DNA from: Confluentibacter lentus
GTDB lineage: Bacteria > Bacteroidota > Bacteroidia > Flavobacteriales > Flavobacteriaceae
Length of the DNA stretch: 64,000 nt
Assembly: GCF_002806995.1 (NCBI RefSeq)
Contig: NZ_NIHE01000001.1
Coordinates: forward strand, 682,001 to 746,000
Direction of reading: 5' to 3'
The number at the start of each line of letters is the position of its first letter. Position 1 is the first letter of the stretch. Below, piece by piece: positions 1 to 7,953 of this stretch. The notes under the pieces were generated by a model. That model saw only the letters and a program-made list of their open reading frames with translations. It searched no databases and was not told the DNA's origin. The translations under genes and the position numbers were made by a program.

Positions 1-613
1 TTTCATCTAAACTAATATGGTTTTGGAAATTTGTATTAACGTACTTAAAAATAATATCGATTTTGCCACTATCTTGAGCTTCCGTTTCAAAAGCAAACCC
101 ATCGGCGTTTAATAGTGTATAATCGTCTGTAAAGGCCAGATAGTTTAAAATCTCAAGAAACTTTATAACCCTTTCTAAGCCAGTATACTCCATTAAACTT
201 TCAATTTTACTTCCTATAACGGCTTTGGTTTCCATTTTAAAACGGATGCCTTGCTTAGCCCTTTGAAATAATGCTGCAATACTAGCCGTTTCTGGAATAT
301 TGAGAAAATCTTCCCCTAAAAAATTAGATTTAAACTGAACGGTTGTTTCTGTTCCGTTTGCCGTTAACCTGTCGGTAAATCCATTATGAGGTAAATTAGA
401 TCCAATAAGTATTAATTGACTGTTGTTAAAATACGATAGATGGTTTCCAATATGTGTCTTTCCTTGCCCTTTGTTTATATAGACCAGTTCAAGCTCTGGG
501 TGAAAATGCCAATAGGCCCCATTCTTATCTACAGTATCTATATGTTGCTTTACTAATATAGAACTTCCGAAACTTGGGGTGAGTTTCTTAAAAGTAGGTT
601 TTTTGTTAATCAT
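1..613 (-). CDS. AraC-family transcriptional regulator, C-terminus outside the window
   Basis: The reverse strand reads without a stop from an ATG at 613 to the window edge, about 204 residues, starting MINKKPTFKKLTPSFG. The segment HFHPELELVYINKGQGKTHI (roughly residues 33-52) is the cupin-type sensor domain found at the N-terminus of many AraC regulators, and the last visible residues (IDIIFKYVNTNFQNHISLDE) are the start of the first helix-turn-helix of the C-terminal DNA-binding domain. The DNA-binding half lies off the window, so the ligand and targets are unknown. It is divergent from the secreted paralogue cluster that follows, from which it is separated by about 150 bp before the first promoter-like element. 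AraC family membership is inferred from the motif order; confidence is good although the diagnostic C-terminus is missing. Confidence 0.8.
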   Translation of the reverse strand, partial: MINKKPTFKKLTPSFGSSILVKQHIDTVDKNGAYWHFHPELELVYINKGQGKTHIGNHLSYFNNSQLILIGSNLPHNGFTDRLTANGTETTVQFKSNFLGEDFLNIPETASIAALFQRAKQGIRFKMETKAVIGSKIESLMEYTGLERVIKFLEILNYLAFTDDYTLLNADGFAFETEAQDSGKIDIIFKYVNTNFQNHISLDE

Positions 614-759
614 AATACAATTTATTCTAATACAAAATTACAATATATTAAACTATAAATATATATATATTTGCCCCTATTCTATGTTATTTTAACTTAA
701 CATTCATTTAACACTACATTAACAGTTAATATAACACATAAAGTGGTCAAATTAGATGT

Positions 760-789
760 TTTGTTACCTTAACATTTGCTATAAATTTG
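760..789 (+). promoter_or_regulatory. Bacteroidota-type promoter of the collapsed third paralogue
   Basis: TTTG at 760-763 and TAAATTTG at 782-789 are separated by 18 bp, fitting the Bacteroidota -33/-7 consensus. The 80 bp upstream (TTAACAG, then ATAACACATAAA) resemble the regions upstream of the two intact paralogues at 1331 and 2424, so this is probably a third copy of the same promoter. Confidence 0.55.
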
Positions 790-881
790 TAACATCAAAA
801 TGTTGGTAATAACTTAATTCCAATCTTTAACACCTAAATAGGTCTTTAACTAGGAAAATTGTTTTACTCAATGTTTAGTAA

Positions 882-1010
882 GCTAATGAAATTTCTGCTC
901 CAATAATAAAAATTGTTTTAGAAAAATCATTAACAATAAAATTAGAAAAAAATTTTTACGATATATATCTCTCTGACAAAAAGGAGTTTACAATATTCAT
1001 TAATAATTAG
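882..1010 (+). pseudogene. Relic of a third copy of the tandem secreted-protein family
   Basis: This is an open stretch with no usable start. It begins Ala-Asn-Glu, the residues that follow signal-peptide cleavage in the two intact paralogues, and ends KEFTIFINN-stop, against REFTEFINN-stop in the copy at 2424 and REFIKHINN-stop in the copy at 1331. The DNA after the stop, including the terminator, is nearly identical in all three. A short start-like run in another frame (MFSKLMKFLLQ, from 871) may be what is left of the signal peptide. Most of the roughly 200-codon body is missing. I infer an internal deletion with a frameshift; a short functional peptide or RNA cannot be excluded. Confidence 0.55.
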
Positions 1011-1038
1011 TTTAATGTCTTATTTAGTTTAGTTGGTA

Positions 1039-1068
1039 AAAGTGAGCTGTGGTGGCTCACTTTTTTTT
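1039..1068 (+). terminator. Rho-independent terminator, third-copy locus
   Basis: Stem AAAGTGAGC / GCTCACTTT with loop TGTGGTG, followed by a run of T. Sequence and position match the terminators of the two intact paralogues. Confidence 0.85.
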
Positions 1069-1271
1069 ATGCTTATTTCTATCAAATTTTATTCAATCCA
1101 AAATCAAACAATCTAACCTTACTAAATCTTCTTTTCGAGGTTCCTTATTTCAATTTGTAATTCGTTTCATATAATACAGCAAATTAACAAGTATCTATGC
1201 TAAATTGATTTAACATAAATATAATGATAAAATAACAGATAAAATAGCACATAAATGTGTAAAAATCAATG

Positions 1272-1302
1272 TTTTACAAACTAACCAACCTATATACCTT
1301 TG
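1272..1302 (+). promoter_or_regulatory. Promoter of the first secreted paralogue
   Basis: TACCTTTG at 1295-1302 matches the -7 consensus TAnnTTTG. A T-rich -33 element (TTTTAC, 1272-1277) lies at the right distance. The leader from here to the ATG is short (28 bp) and its last 24 bp are identical to the leader of the copy at 2424. Confidence 0.65.
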
Positions 1303-1330
1303 TCATGTTGAACGTTAAAAAAACCAAATC

Positions 1331-1939
1331 ATGAAAAAAGTAATTAAAAACACAAAAAAAGGAATCTTAATGGTAGCGATGCTTGCTGCCTCGTTAAGTT
1401 TCGCAAACGAAGGAACCCCATTTTTTTCAATTAAAAATGAATCCAAAAGAACCTCACTTACTTTAGCACTTGTAAAGGAAGGAAACCAATTGTCCATTAA
1501 AGATAACAATGGTATTGTACTATATAAAGAACTTATTCAAAAAACAGGAATCTATACTAAGGGGTTCGATTTAACAGCGCTGCCAAATGGAGACTATATT
1601 TTCGAACTTGATAGCGATATAGAAATAAAAACAATCCCGTTTACTGTTGAGTCCAATACTGTAGTTTTTGAAAAGGACATGGAGAAATCCATTTTCAAAC
1701 CAGTAACCAGGGTAAAAGGTAATTTAGTGTTTGTTTCTCAATTGGCTTTAAACAAGGAACCTTTAAAGATTGATATCTATTTTGAAAAGTCTGGAAGTTC
1801 TGAGCTTTTGCTAACAGAAACCATTAAAGACACACAAAAAATTGAAAGGGTTTATAAATTAACCGGTTTAAACAATGGAAACTACACCATCGTGTACAAT
1901 TCTGAAGGTAGAGAGTTTATAAAACACATTAACAATTAA
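1331..1939 (+). CDS. Secreted two-domain beta-rich protein, tandem paralogue 1
   Basis: A 202-residue protein of unrecognised family. Residues 1-25 form a classic signal peptide (MKKVIKNTKKG, then a hydrophobic run ending ASLSFA, likely cleaved before NEG), so it is exported to the periplasm or further. The mature part looks like two related beta-sandwich units: FDLTALPNGDYIFELD (about residues 79-94) recurs in altered form as YKLTGLNNGNYTIVYN (about residues 176-191). No catalytic motif or T9SS sorting tail is evident. It is a monocistronic gene with its own promoter and terminator and has an intact paralogue at 2424 and a relic at 882. The first 32 residues differ at one position from the paralogue, whereas the rest is clearly more divergent. 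Small secreted proteins of this kind, with several copies, occur in flavobacteria; I do not know a function. Confidence 0.85.
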   Translation: MKKVIKNTKKGILMVAMLAASLSFANEGTPFFSIKNESKRTSLTLALVKEGNQLSIKDNNGIVLYKELIQKTGIYTKGFDLTALPNGDYIFELDSDIEIKTIPFTVESNTVVFEKDMEKSIFKPVTRVKGNLVFVSQLALNKEPLKIDIYFEKSGSSELLLTETIKDTQKIERVYKLTGLNNGNYTIVYNSEGREFIKHINN

Positions 1940-1966
1940 TTTAATGCCTATTTAGTTTAGTTGGTA

Positions 1967-1996
1967 AAAGTGAGCTGTAGTGGCTCACTTTTTTTT
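1967..1996 (+). terminator. Rho-independent terminator, paralogue 1
   Basis: Stem AAAGTGAGC / GCTCACTTT, loop TGTAGTG, then eight T. It lies 27 bp after the stop codon of the gene. Confidence 0.9.
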
Positions 1997-2365
1997 ATTA
2001 ATATTCTACCTATTATATATGATCTGATTTTTTGGAATCAATCTTAATATATTATTTACTAAAAGTTGCACTTCAAGATTATTCACCCCAATGCTTTAAT
2101 CATAGGTTTCGAATGTGAAAAAAACAAAAATCATTTTACTTTAAAGAGTGATGCCTTTTCCTATTCTAATACCTTGTTTTGTCTCCTTTCTATATCCTAA
2201 AGCAAATCGTTTTGTTCCCCTCCTTTTATATTATGATTTTTAAATTGTCGTGGTTTCTTTCATATAGTATAGCCAATTAACACGATTCTATGCTAAATTA
2301 ACTTAACACAAACTTAATGTAATAATAACAGATAAAATAGCATATAAATATGTAAAAATCAATGT

Positions 2366-2395
2366 TTTGTAGGCTTTAAATACCCCATACCTTTG
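2366..2395 (+). promoter_or_regulatory. Promoter of the second secreted paralogue
   Basis: TTTG at 2366-2369, 18 bp, then TACCTTTG at 2388-2395: a textbook Bacteroidota promoter. Some 150 bp upstream are similar to the region upstream of paralogue 1, including ATAACAGATAAAATAGCA. The 485-bp gap before this gene holds paralogue 1's terminator and this promoter region; I see nothing else in it. Confidence 0.75.
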
Positions 2396-2423
2396 TGGTG
2401 TTGAACGTTAAAAAAACCAAATC

Positions 2424-3035
2424 ATGAAAAAAGTAATTGAAAACACTAAAAAAGGAATCTTAATGGTAGCGATGTTAGCTGCCTCGTTAAGTTTCGCAAA
2501 CGAAGGAACTCCATTTTTTAGACTTGCAAGCAATGCTAAAAAAACAGCCCTGACATTAGATAATGTTAAAGAAGGTAATACACTATATATTAAAGACAGT
2601 TATGGTGTAAAATTATATGAAGAAGTTATTCATGTAAATGGCATTTTTGCAAAAGGATATGATTTAACTGCTTTACCAAATGGTGATTATCATTTTGAAC
2701 TTGATACACAAGTACAAATAAAAACAATTCCTTTTACTGTGGAATCTAATACCATTGAAGTTAACTCTGGATTGGCAAAAACAATTTTTAAACCAATAGT
2801 AAGGGTTAAAGGTGACTTAGTGTTTGTTTCTAAATTGGCTCTTAATAATGAACCATTGAAAATTGATGTTTATTACGAAAAAGCTAATAGTTCTGAACTC
2901 GTGTTATCAGAAACTATTAAAGGCACTAAAAACATTGAAAGAGTTTATAAATTGACAGACAATTTAAAAAGTGGTAACTACAAAATAGTATTCAATACCA
3001 GTGGTAGAGAATTTACAGAATTCATTAATAATTAG
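2424..3035 (+). CDS. Secreted two-domain beta-rich protein, tandem paralogue 2
   Basis: A 203-residue homologue of the protein at 1331, colinear over its whole length, with the same signal peptide (cleavage expected after ASLSFA) and the same paired motifs (YDLTALPNGDYHFELD and a second NLKSGNYKIVFN unit near the C-terminus). Conserved blocks shared with paralogue 1 include IKTIPFTVESNT, RVKGDLVFVS and EPLKIDVYYEK. It has its own promoter and terminator, so the copies are independent transcription units rather than an operon. Function unknown; a structural, adhesive or matrix role would be a guess. Confidence 0.85.
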   Translation: MKKVIENTKKGILMVAMLAASLSFANEGTPFFRLASNAKKTALTLDNVKEGNTLYIKDSYGVKLYEEVIHVNGIFAKGYDLTALPNGDYHFELDTQVQIKTIPFTVESNTIEVNSGLAKTIFKPIVRVKGDLVFVSKLALNNEPLKIDVYYEKANSSELVLSETIKGTKNIERVYKLTDNLKSGNYKIVFNTSGREFTEFINN

Positions 3036-3062
3036 TTTAATGTCTTATTTAGTTTAGTTGGT

Positions 3063-3090
3063 AAAGTGGGCTGTGGTGGCCCACTTTTTT
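3063..3090 (+). terminator. Rho-independent terminator, paralogue 2, with a compensatory change
   Basis: Stem AAAGTGGGC / GCCCACTTT, loop TGTGGTG, then a T run. Relative to the other two copies an A-T pair in the stem has become G-C on both arms, direct evidence that the hairpin is under selection. It ends only a few bases from the stop of the convergent gene at 3094. Confidence 0.9.
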
Positions 3091-3093
3091 TGC

Positions 3094-4167
3094 TTAAAAT
3101 AATCTCAATTGCCCATCTTTAAATTGGTCGTGCAACTCTAAATTGAGTTTGGGCATCACTTTTCCCTTAAAATATTTGTGCCTTGCCATTTTCACCAGGT
3201 TGTTGATTTGCTCGGCAATTTTTCCTTCTCCTCGCATTCTGGTTCCGTAACGGCTATCATTTAAAGTGCCGCCATGGCAACTTTCTATTTGATGCAATAC
3301 TTTATCGGCCCGATCGGGCATGGTTTTTTTAATCCAATCCGTAAAAATTTCACCAATCGCGCCATTAAGTCTCACAATCGTATGGGCGATGGATACCGCT
3401 CCGTGTTCCGATACTATTTTTGACAAGGGTAAAATTTCATGACTATTAATTGCCGGAATAATGGGCGCCAACATCACGTTTACAGGAATGCCATTTTTAC
3501 TAAGTGTTTTAACGGTTTCCAATCTTTTTGCAATGGTGGTGGTTCTAGGTTCTAAAACACGCCTAATATCTTCAGATAATGAGGTTATGGATATATTCAC
3601 GCCTATTAAATTATCCTTCCCTAGTTCTTTTAAAAGCTCCAAATCCCGTAAAATCAAAGCATTTTTAGTGATGATGGCTACGGGGTGTTTATATTTTAAA
3701 AACACTTCCAAACATTGGCGTGTGATTTCAAATTGTTTTTCGGCGGGTTGGTAACAATCCGTATTTCCAGACATCACAATGGGATATGTTTTCCAACTTT
3801 TCTTTTTTATAAGCTCCTCTAAAAGTTTGGGAGCGTCTTTCTTTACTAAGATACGGCGTTCAAAATCCAAGCCCGCACTATAGCCCCAATATTCGTGGCT
3901 ATTTCGGGCGTAACAATAAATACAACCATGTTCGCAACCTTGGTACGGATTCATAGAGTACGCCATACCAATATCTGGGCTTTCCACTTTATTCACGATG
4001 GTCTTCGGGAACACCTCTAAATACAGCGTTTTGTTTTTATCGCTTTCTTCGCCTTCTTTATGGCAAAATTCAAGGAAATCGTCACGCATTTCGTGACTGA
4101 GTTCAAAGAAACGATTGGGCACATTTAGCTGCGCGCCACGGCCTTTTATGGTGGATTTGGGATTCAT
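3094..4167 (-). CDS. PA0069-type radical SAM protein
   Basis: A 357-residue protein. The segment SMNPYQGCEHGCIYCYARNS (about residues 71-90) contains the CxxxCxxC motif that binds the [4Fe-4S] cluster of radical S-adenosylmethionine enzymes. The surrounding sequence, with KGRGAQLNVPNRF at the start and HEYWGYSAGLDFE after the cluster motif, matches the widespread but poorly characterised PA0069/Rv2578c-like family, distantly related to spore photoproduct lyase. The substrate is unknown. The gene stands alone between convergent paralogue 2 and an HxlR regulator on the same strand. The start ATG at 4167 gives the family-typical N-terminus. Family assignment is confident; biochemical function is not. 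Confidence 0.9.
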   Translation of the reverse strand: MNPKSTIKGRGAQLNVPNRFFELSHEMRDDFLEFCHKEGEESDKNKTLYLEVFPKTIVNKVESPDIGMAYSMNPYQGCEHGCIYCYARNSHEYWGYSAGLDFERRILVKKDAPKLLEELIKKKSWKTYPIVMSGNTDCYQPAEKQFEITRQCLEVFLKYKHPVAIITKNALILRDLELLKELGKDNLIGVNISITSLSEDIRRVLEPRTTTIAKRLETVKTLSKNGIPVNVMLAPIIPAINSHEILPLSKIVSEHGAVSIAHTIVRLNGAIGEIFTDWIKKTMPDRADKVLHQIESCHGGTLNDSRYGTRMRGEGKIAEQINNLVKMARHKYFKGKVMPKLNLELHDQFKDGQLRLF

Positions 4168-4323
4168 AATATTAAATATTTGGATGTGTTCAGGTAGTAA
4201 CTTTATAAAGTTACTTATTATTTAAAACGGAAATTGTTAAAATGAAGATGGGTTATTAACAAAAAGTTTTACCTTGGATTGTATTTGTAAAAATTTCAAC
4301 TAACTTTTCTCCAAACACTAAAT

Positions 4324-4677
4324 TCAAGAATCCTTCAAAATCAACGACCGTAATCGTTCTTCATTCTCATCACCCCATTTGCCCAAAACTGAAATTACTG
4401 GAATCAATGTTTTTCCAAAATCGGTTAATGCATATTCTACTTTGGGCGGCACTACGGGATATATTTTTTTGGTAACCAAGTCGTGTCCTTCCAATTCTTT
4501 TAATTGGATATTCAAAACCCGCCGGGAAGCATCAGGAATTTTTCGTTGCAATTCGCTAGGGCGTTGGTATCCTTCATTGATAAACCACAACAAACGGATT
4601 TTCCACTTGCCGTATAACACTTCCCCAATGAGGTCCAGACCGCAATTGAGGTTTAAAGGAATTTTTCTTTCATACAC
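4324..4677 (-). CDS. HxlR-family transcriptional regulator
   Basis: A 117-residue single-domain winged-helix repressor or activator. Family marks are CGLDLIGEVLYGKWKIRLLW at the N-terminus, the recognition region RPSELQRKIPDASRRVLNIQ, and the wing PPKVEYALTDFGKTLIPV. HxlR proteins bind as dimers and often sense reactive electrophiles, aldehydes or oxidants. It is divergent from the short-chain dehydrogenase at 4855, with a perfect 53-bp tandem duplication between them, the likely operator. The intergenic arrangement suggests that it controls the dehydrogenase and perhaps itself. Confidence 0.93.
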   Translation of the reverse strand: MYERKIPLNLNCGLDLIGEVLYGKWKIRLLWFINEGYQRPSELQRKIPDASRRVLNIQLKELEGHDLVTKKIYPVVPPKVEYALTDFGKTLIPVISVLGKWGDENEERLRSLILKDS

Positions 4678-4703
4678 ATTCCAAAATTAGTTCAATGTTC
4701 CAA

Positions 4704-4809
4704 AATGTGCAATAGGGGAATAAATTATCCCATAGCAATTCGATTTTCCCTTATTGAATGTGCAATAGGGGAATAAATTATCCCATAGCAATTCGATTTT
4801 CCCTTATTG
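4704..4809. repeat. Perfect 53-bp tandem duplication in a divergent promoter region (probable operator)
   Basis: Positions 4704-4756 and 4757-4809 are identical 53-bp units with no spacer. Each unit is bounded by an imperfect inverted repeat, CAATAGGGGAATA near its start and TTTTCCCTTATTG at its end, and holds a second GGGG...TCCC dyad. The array occupies nearly all of the space between the divergent hxlR gene (start 4677) and the dehydrogenase (start 4855), so doubling it doubles any operator and probably shifts promoter spacing. Confidence 0.9.
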
Positions 4810-4854
4810 TCAGAAAGTTATATACTTCCCAACTTTGTACAAAAATAAAAAACA

Positions 4855-5649
4855 ATGGAACATACATTCAATTTCAACAATGAGTTATCAGGCAAAATTG
4901 CTTTGGTAACAGGAGGCACAAAAGGAGCAGGAAAAGCAATTGCAGAAAGGCTTATACAAGCTAGTGCAACAGTTATTATTACCGCACGAAACGCACCGGA
5001 AAAAGAAAATAGCAACTTGCATTTCATTCCTTCCGATTTAAGTAAAGCAGAAGGAACACAAAAAGTAATCAGCGAAGTGCTGTCGGTTTACGGAAGACTT
5101 GACATTTTGGTGAACAATCTTGGTTCTTCAACAACACCTGCCGGTGGCTTTACTGCATTATCTGATGAAGATTGGGAATCAACCCTACAGGCTAATTTGC
5201 TTGCTCCGGTTCGACTTGACAGGGGGTTTTTACCTCAAATGATAGATCGAAAAAACGGAGTTATTGTTCATATAGCTTCTATCCAAGGAATACTACCACT
5301 TTATGACTCTACTTTGCCTTATGCGGCTGCAAAAGCAGGATTGAGAAACTATAGTAAAAGTTTATCGAATGAAGTTTCGCCTAAAGGTGTTCGGGTGCTA
5401 ACTGTTTCTCCTGGATGGATCAATACAGGAGCATCGAAAGCTTGGTTGGCTGAAATCGCAAGAAACGCTAATAGCACCGTAGAAGAAGCACAGCAAGGCG
5501 TCATGGAAGCATTGGGTGGAATACCTTATGGCAGACCTGCTGAGCCGGAAGAAGTAGCTGAATTGGTTGGTTTTCTGGTTTCTCCAAGAGCTAGTTATTT
5601 ATCAGGAACTGAATATGTAATCGATGGCGGTACAGTGCCAACAATTTAA
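4855..5649 (+). CDS. SDR-family oxidoreductase
   Basis: A 264-residue classical short-chain dehydrogenase/reductase. The Rossmann cofactor motif is TGGTKGAG (about residues 19-26). NNLGSS corresponds to the structural NNAG element, and the catalytic Ser/YxxxK are in the IASIQG and YAAAKAG segments. The C-terminus ends SGTEYVIDGGTVP, as usual for the family. It reduces or oxidises a carbonyl/alcohol with NAD(P)(H); the substrate cannot be read from the sequence. It heads a short run with the NTF2-like protein (21-bp gap) and the AraC regulator at 6053, and faces hxlR across a duplicated operator, suggesting an inducible detoxification function. Confidence 0.92.
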   Translation: MEHTFNFNNELSGKIALVTGGTKGAGKAIAERLIQASATVIITARNAPEKENSNLHFIPSDLSKAEGTQKVISEVLSVYGRLDILVNNLGSSTTPAGGFTALSDEDWESTLQANLLAPVRLDRGFLPQMIDRKNGVIVHIASIQGILPLYDSTLPYAAAKAGLRNYSKSLSNEVSPKGVRVLTVSPGWINTGASKAWLAEIARNANSTVEEAQQGVMEALGGIPYGRPAEPEEVAELVGFLVSPRASYLSGTEYVIDGGTVPTI

Positions 5650-5670
5650 TAATCTTCAAAAAAAATAACA

Positions 5671-5985
5671 ATGAACTTACCAAAGGTAGTTACCGAATTA
5701 ATAAAAGCACAAAACAATTTTGACAGCACATCCTATGCAAATTGTTTTACCGAAACAGCCGTAGTTTTTGATGAAGGCAAAACGCACAACGGTAGAAAGG
5801 AAATAGAAAAGTGGATAGACGAGGCTAATAAAAAATATCAGGCAACAATGAAACCTCTTGAATATTCAGAAATCGAACATACATTGAAAACGGAAGTTTC
5901 AGGAACTTTTCCCGGAAGTCCGATTACAATGACTTATAATTATGAATTTGAGGATGGATTAATTCAATCGTTGAAAATTGTCTGA
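5671..5985 (+). CDS. Small NTF2-like (SnoaL-type) protein
   Basis: A 104-residue protein whose beginning (LIKAQNNFDSTSYANCFTETAVVFDEG) and following KTHNGRKEIEKWIDEA are typical of the SnoaL/NTF2 fold: helix, a Phe-containing strand with an acidic pocket residue, then GRxEIxxW. Members range from ring cyclases and isomerases to pure ligand-binding proteins. It is 21 bp downstream of the SDR gene, so the two are probably co-transcribed and may act on the same small molecule. No specific activity can be assigned. Confidence 0.8.
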   Translation: MNLPKVVTELIKAQNNFDSTSYANCFTETAVVFDEGKTHNGRKEIEKWIDEANKKYQATMKPLEYSEIEHTLKTEVSGTFPGSPITMTYNYEFEDGLIQSLKIV

Positions 5986-6052
5986 TAAAATTAATACTTT
6001 AATGGTAAATTTGAATGAAGTCAAACCAATGCATCCTAACAAACCTTGAAAC

Positions 6053-6877
6053 ATGCTAAAAGAATTTTCATATAAACAATTTGGGAATATAGAATTCAGC
6101 AAATTGGCACTTGAAGAAATAGCACTTACTTCCATAGATGAGCATATCAAAATTTTATTCATCCCGAAGAAAGCAATCATCCAAGTTGATTTTCAAGAAT
6201 TCAAAATGGAAACGGATGCACTGTTGTTTATCAATCCGAAAGTGATTATAAAACCTTGTGAAACAATTGATGGTCAGTTAATTTACTTCAACAGGGATTT
6301 TTATTGTATTGAAATTCATGATCAGGAAGTTGCCTGTGATGGTATTTTATACAATAATGTTTTTGAAATCCCTTTTATTGCTTTGGATGCATCTCAATCT
6401 CTTGATATTCAGAAAATCATTCAAGAAATCCAATCAGAAATGAAAAATGAGGATGCCAATACGGAAGAAATGCTTCGGATTTTATTAAAACTGATTATTC
6501 TAAAATCCACTCGCATTTGGAAACAACAACACCAATTAGCGGATAACAACCAACAATCTGATGTCCAGTTTTTGAGAAAATTTAGCAAGTTAGTAGAGCA
6601 AAATTATAAAACGCTCCACAAAGTTTCGGATTATGCCGAATTGTTATTTGTTACTCCCAAAAACCTAAGCAAAAAAATCGGGCTATTAAGCAAAAGCACG
6701 CCAAACGACATTATCAAAGACCGAATTATTCTTGAAAGCAAACGTCTTTTAGCGCATACTAAAATGACGGTAAAAGAGATAGCCTATAGTCTTAATTATG
6801 AAGACGATGCTTATTTTATTCGTTTTTTTACCAAACACGCCGGTTTATCTCCCGTGTCTTTTAGAAAACAATTCTAA
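6053..6877 (+). CDS. AraC-family transcriptional regulator
   Basis: A 274-residue protein. The N-terminal part (about 1-150) is a cupin-like sensor region; the C-terminal 100 residues hold two helix-turn-helix units, with VSDYAELLFVTPKNLSKKI and the conserved end VKEIAYSLNYEDDAYFIRFFTKHAG, followed by the family signature LSPVSFRKQF. It follows the SDR/NTF2-like pair on the same strand (67-bp gap) and ends at a good terminator at 6906. It plausibly regulates these genes or the hydrolases downstream. Confidence 0.93.
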   Translation: MLKEFSYKQFGNIEFSKLALEEIALTSIDEHIKILFIPKKAIIQVDFQEFKMETDALLFINPKVIIKPCETIDGQLIYFNRDFYCIEIHDQEVACDGILYNNVFEIPFIALDASQSLDIQKIIQEIQSEMKNEDANTEEMLRILLKLIILKSTRIWKQQHQLADNNQQSDVQFLRKFSKLVEQNYKTLHKVSDYAELLFVTPKNLSKKIGLLSKSTPNDIIKDRIILESKRLLAHTKMTVKEIAYSLNYEDDAYFIRFFTKHAGLSPVSFRKQF

Positions 6878-6905
6878 AGTAAGTACACACCTAATAATTT
6901 ATAGT

Positions 6906-6934
6906 AAAGCGCGACAATATAGTCGTGCTTTTTC
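6906..6934 (+). terminator. Rho-independent terminator after the AraC gene
   Basis: Stem AAAGCGCGAC / GTCGTGCTTT (one G-T pair) followed by TTTCT. It ends the SDR-NTF2-AraC unit and separates it from the hydrolases. The remaining 160 bp to 7099 show no other feature. Confidence 0.8.
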
Positions 6935-7098
6935 TATTAAAACAGTCTCAAAAACGATTTTAATTCGTTAAAAATCAATCTGAAATTGCACAAAGGGAAA
7001 AAAGTGCAGTTCAAAGCGAAATCCGTCCATTGTTGCCCTCTGTTATTTGCTGCAATTTTGCTTCATCAAATAAATAATAACATTTAAATATAAAAATC

Positions 7099-7920
7099 AT
7101 GAACAAGTTAACAGTAAAAGACGGAACAGAAATTTATTTCAAAGATTTAGGAACAGGACAACCCATTTTCTTTCATCATGGATGGCCATTATCATCAGAC
7201 GATTGGGATGCCCAAATGATGTTTTTCCTAGAAAAAGGGTTTAGAGTGATTTCACACGACAGACGTGGTCACGGACGCTCCACACAAACCTTCAAAGGAA
7301 ACGATATGAATACGTATGCAGCGGATGTAGCTGAATTAGTAGAATTCTTAGATTTGAAAAACGTCATTCACGTAGGACATTCCACAGGCGGTGGTGAAGC
7401 GATTCGTTACGCTGCACAATACGGTAAAGACCGCGTAGCAAAAGTGGTGTTGATTAGTGCCATCACGCCTTATATGATTGCCGATGAAAACAATCCTGAC
7501 GGTGTACCTTTATCAGTGTTTGATGATATTCGTTACAACACACAACACAACAGAGCGCAATTTTACCAAGACATTACGATTCCTTTCTTTGGCTACAACC
7601 GTGAAGGTGCCGACATTAAAAAAGGCATACAAGATAACTGGTTTAGACAAGGTATGATGGGTGGTATTAAAGCACAATACGACTGTGTTAGAGTGTTTTC
7701 TGAAACGGATTTTACTGAAGATTTAAAACGTGTAACCATTCCTGTGCTTGTTTTACACGGAGATGACGACCAAATTGTTCCTTATAAAACGACGGCTGTA
7801 AAAGCTGCTGAATTGTTGCAAAACGGGAAATTAATTATCTACCCTGGTTTCTCACATGGTATGCCAACTACCGAAGCGGCTACCATCAACAACGACATTC
7901 TTGAATTCATAAATTCTTAA
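7099..7920 (+). CDS. Alpha/beta hydrolase, non-heme chloroperoxidase/arylesterase type
   Basis: A 273-residue cytoplasmic alpha/beta hydrolase without a signal peptide. The oxyanion-hole motif is HHGWPLSSDDW (about 26-36). The nucleophile elbow GHSTGG lies near residue 95, the acid is in HGDDDQIVP and the catalytic histidine in PGFSHGMP near the C-terminus. This arrangement matches the cofactor-free haloperoxidase/esterase family, whose members hydrolyse esters and can perhydrolyse acids with peroxide. The true substrate is unknown. A homologous but secreted hydrolase follows 33 bp downstream, so the pair is probably one operon. Confidence 0.92.
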   Translation: MNKLTVKDGTEIYFKDLGTGQPIFFHHGWPLSSDDWDAQMMFFLEKGFRVISHDRRGHGRSTQTFKGNDMNTYAADVAELVEFLDLKNVIHVGHSTGGGEAIRYAAQYGKDRVAKVVLISAITPYMIADENNPDGVPLSVFDDIRYNTQHNRAQFYQDITIPFFGYNREGADIKKGIQDNWFRQGMMGGIKAQYDCVRVFSETDFTEDLKRVTIPVLVLHGDDDQIVPYKTTAVKAAELLQNGKLIIYPGFSHGMPTTEAATINNDILEFINS

Positions 7921-7953
7921 AAAAAAGTAATCATAATATAAATAATTAATAAA

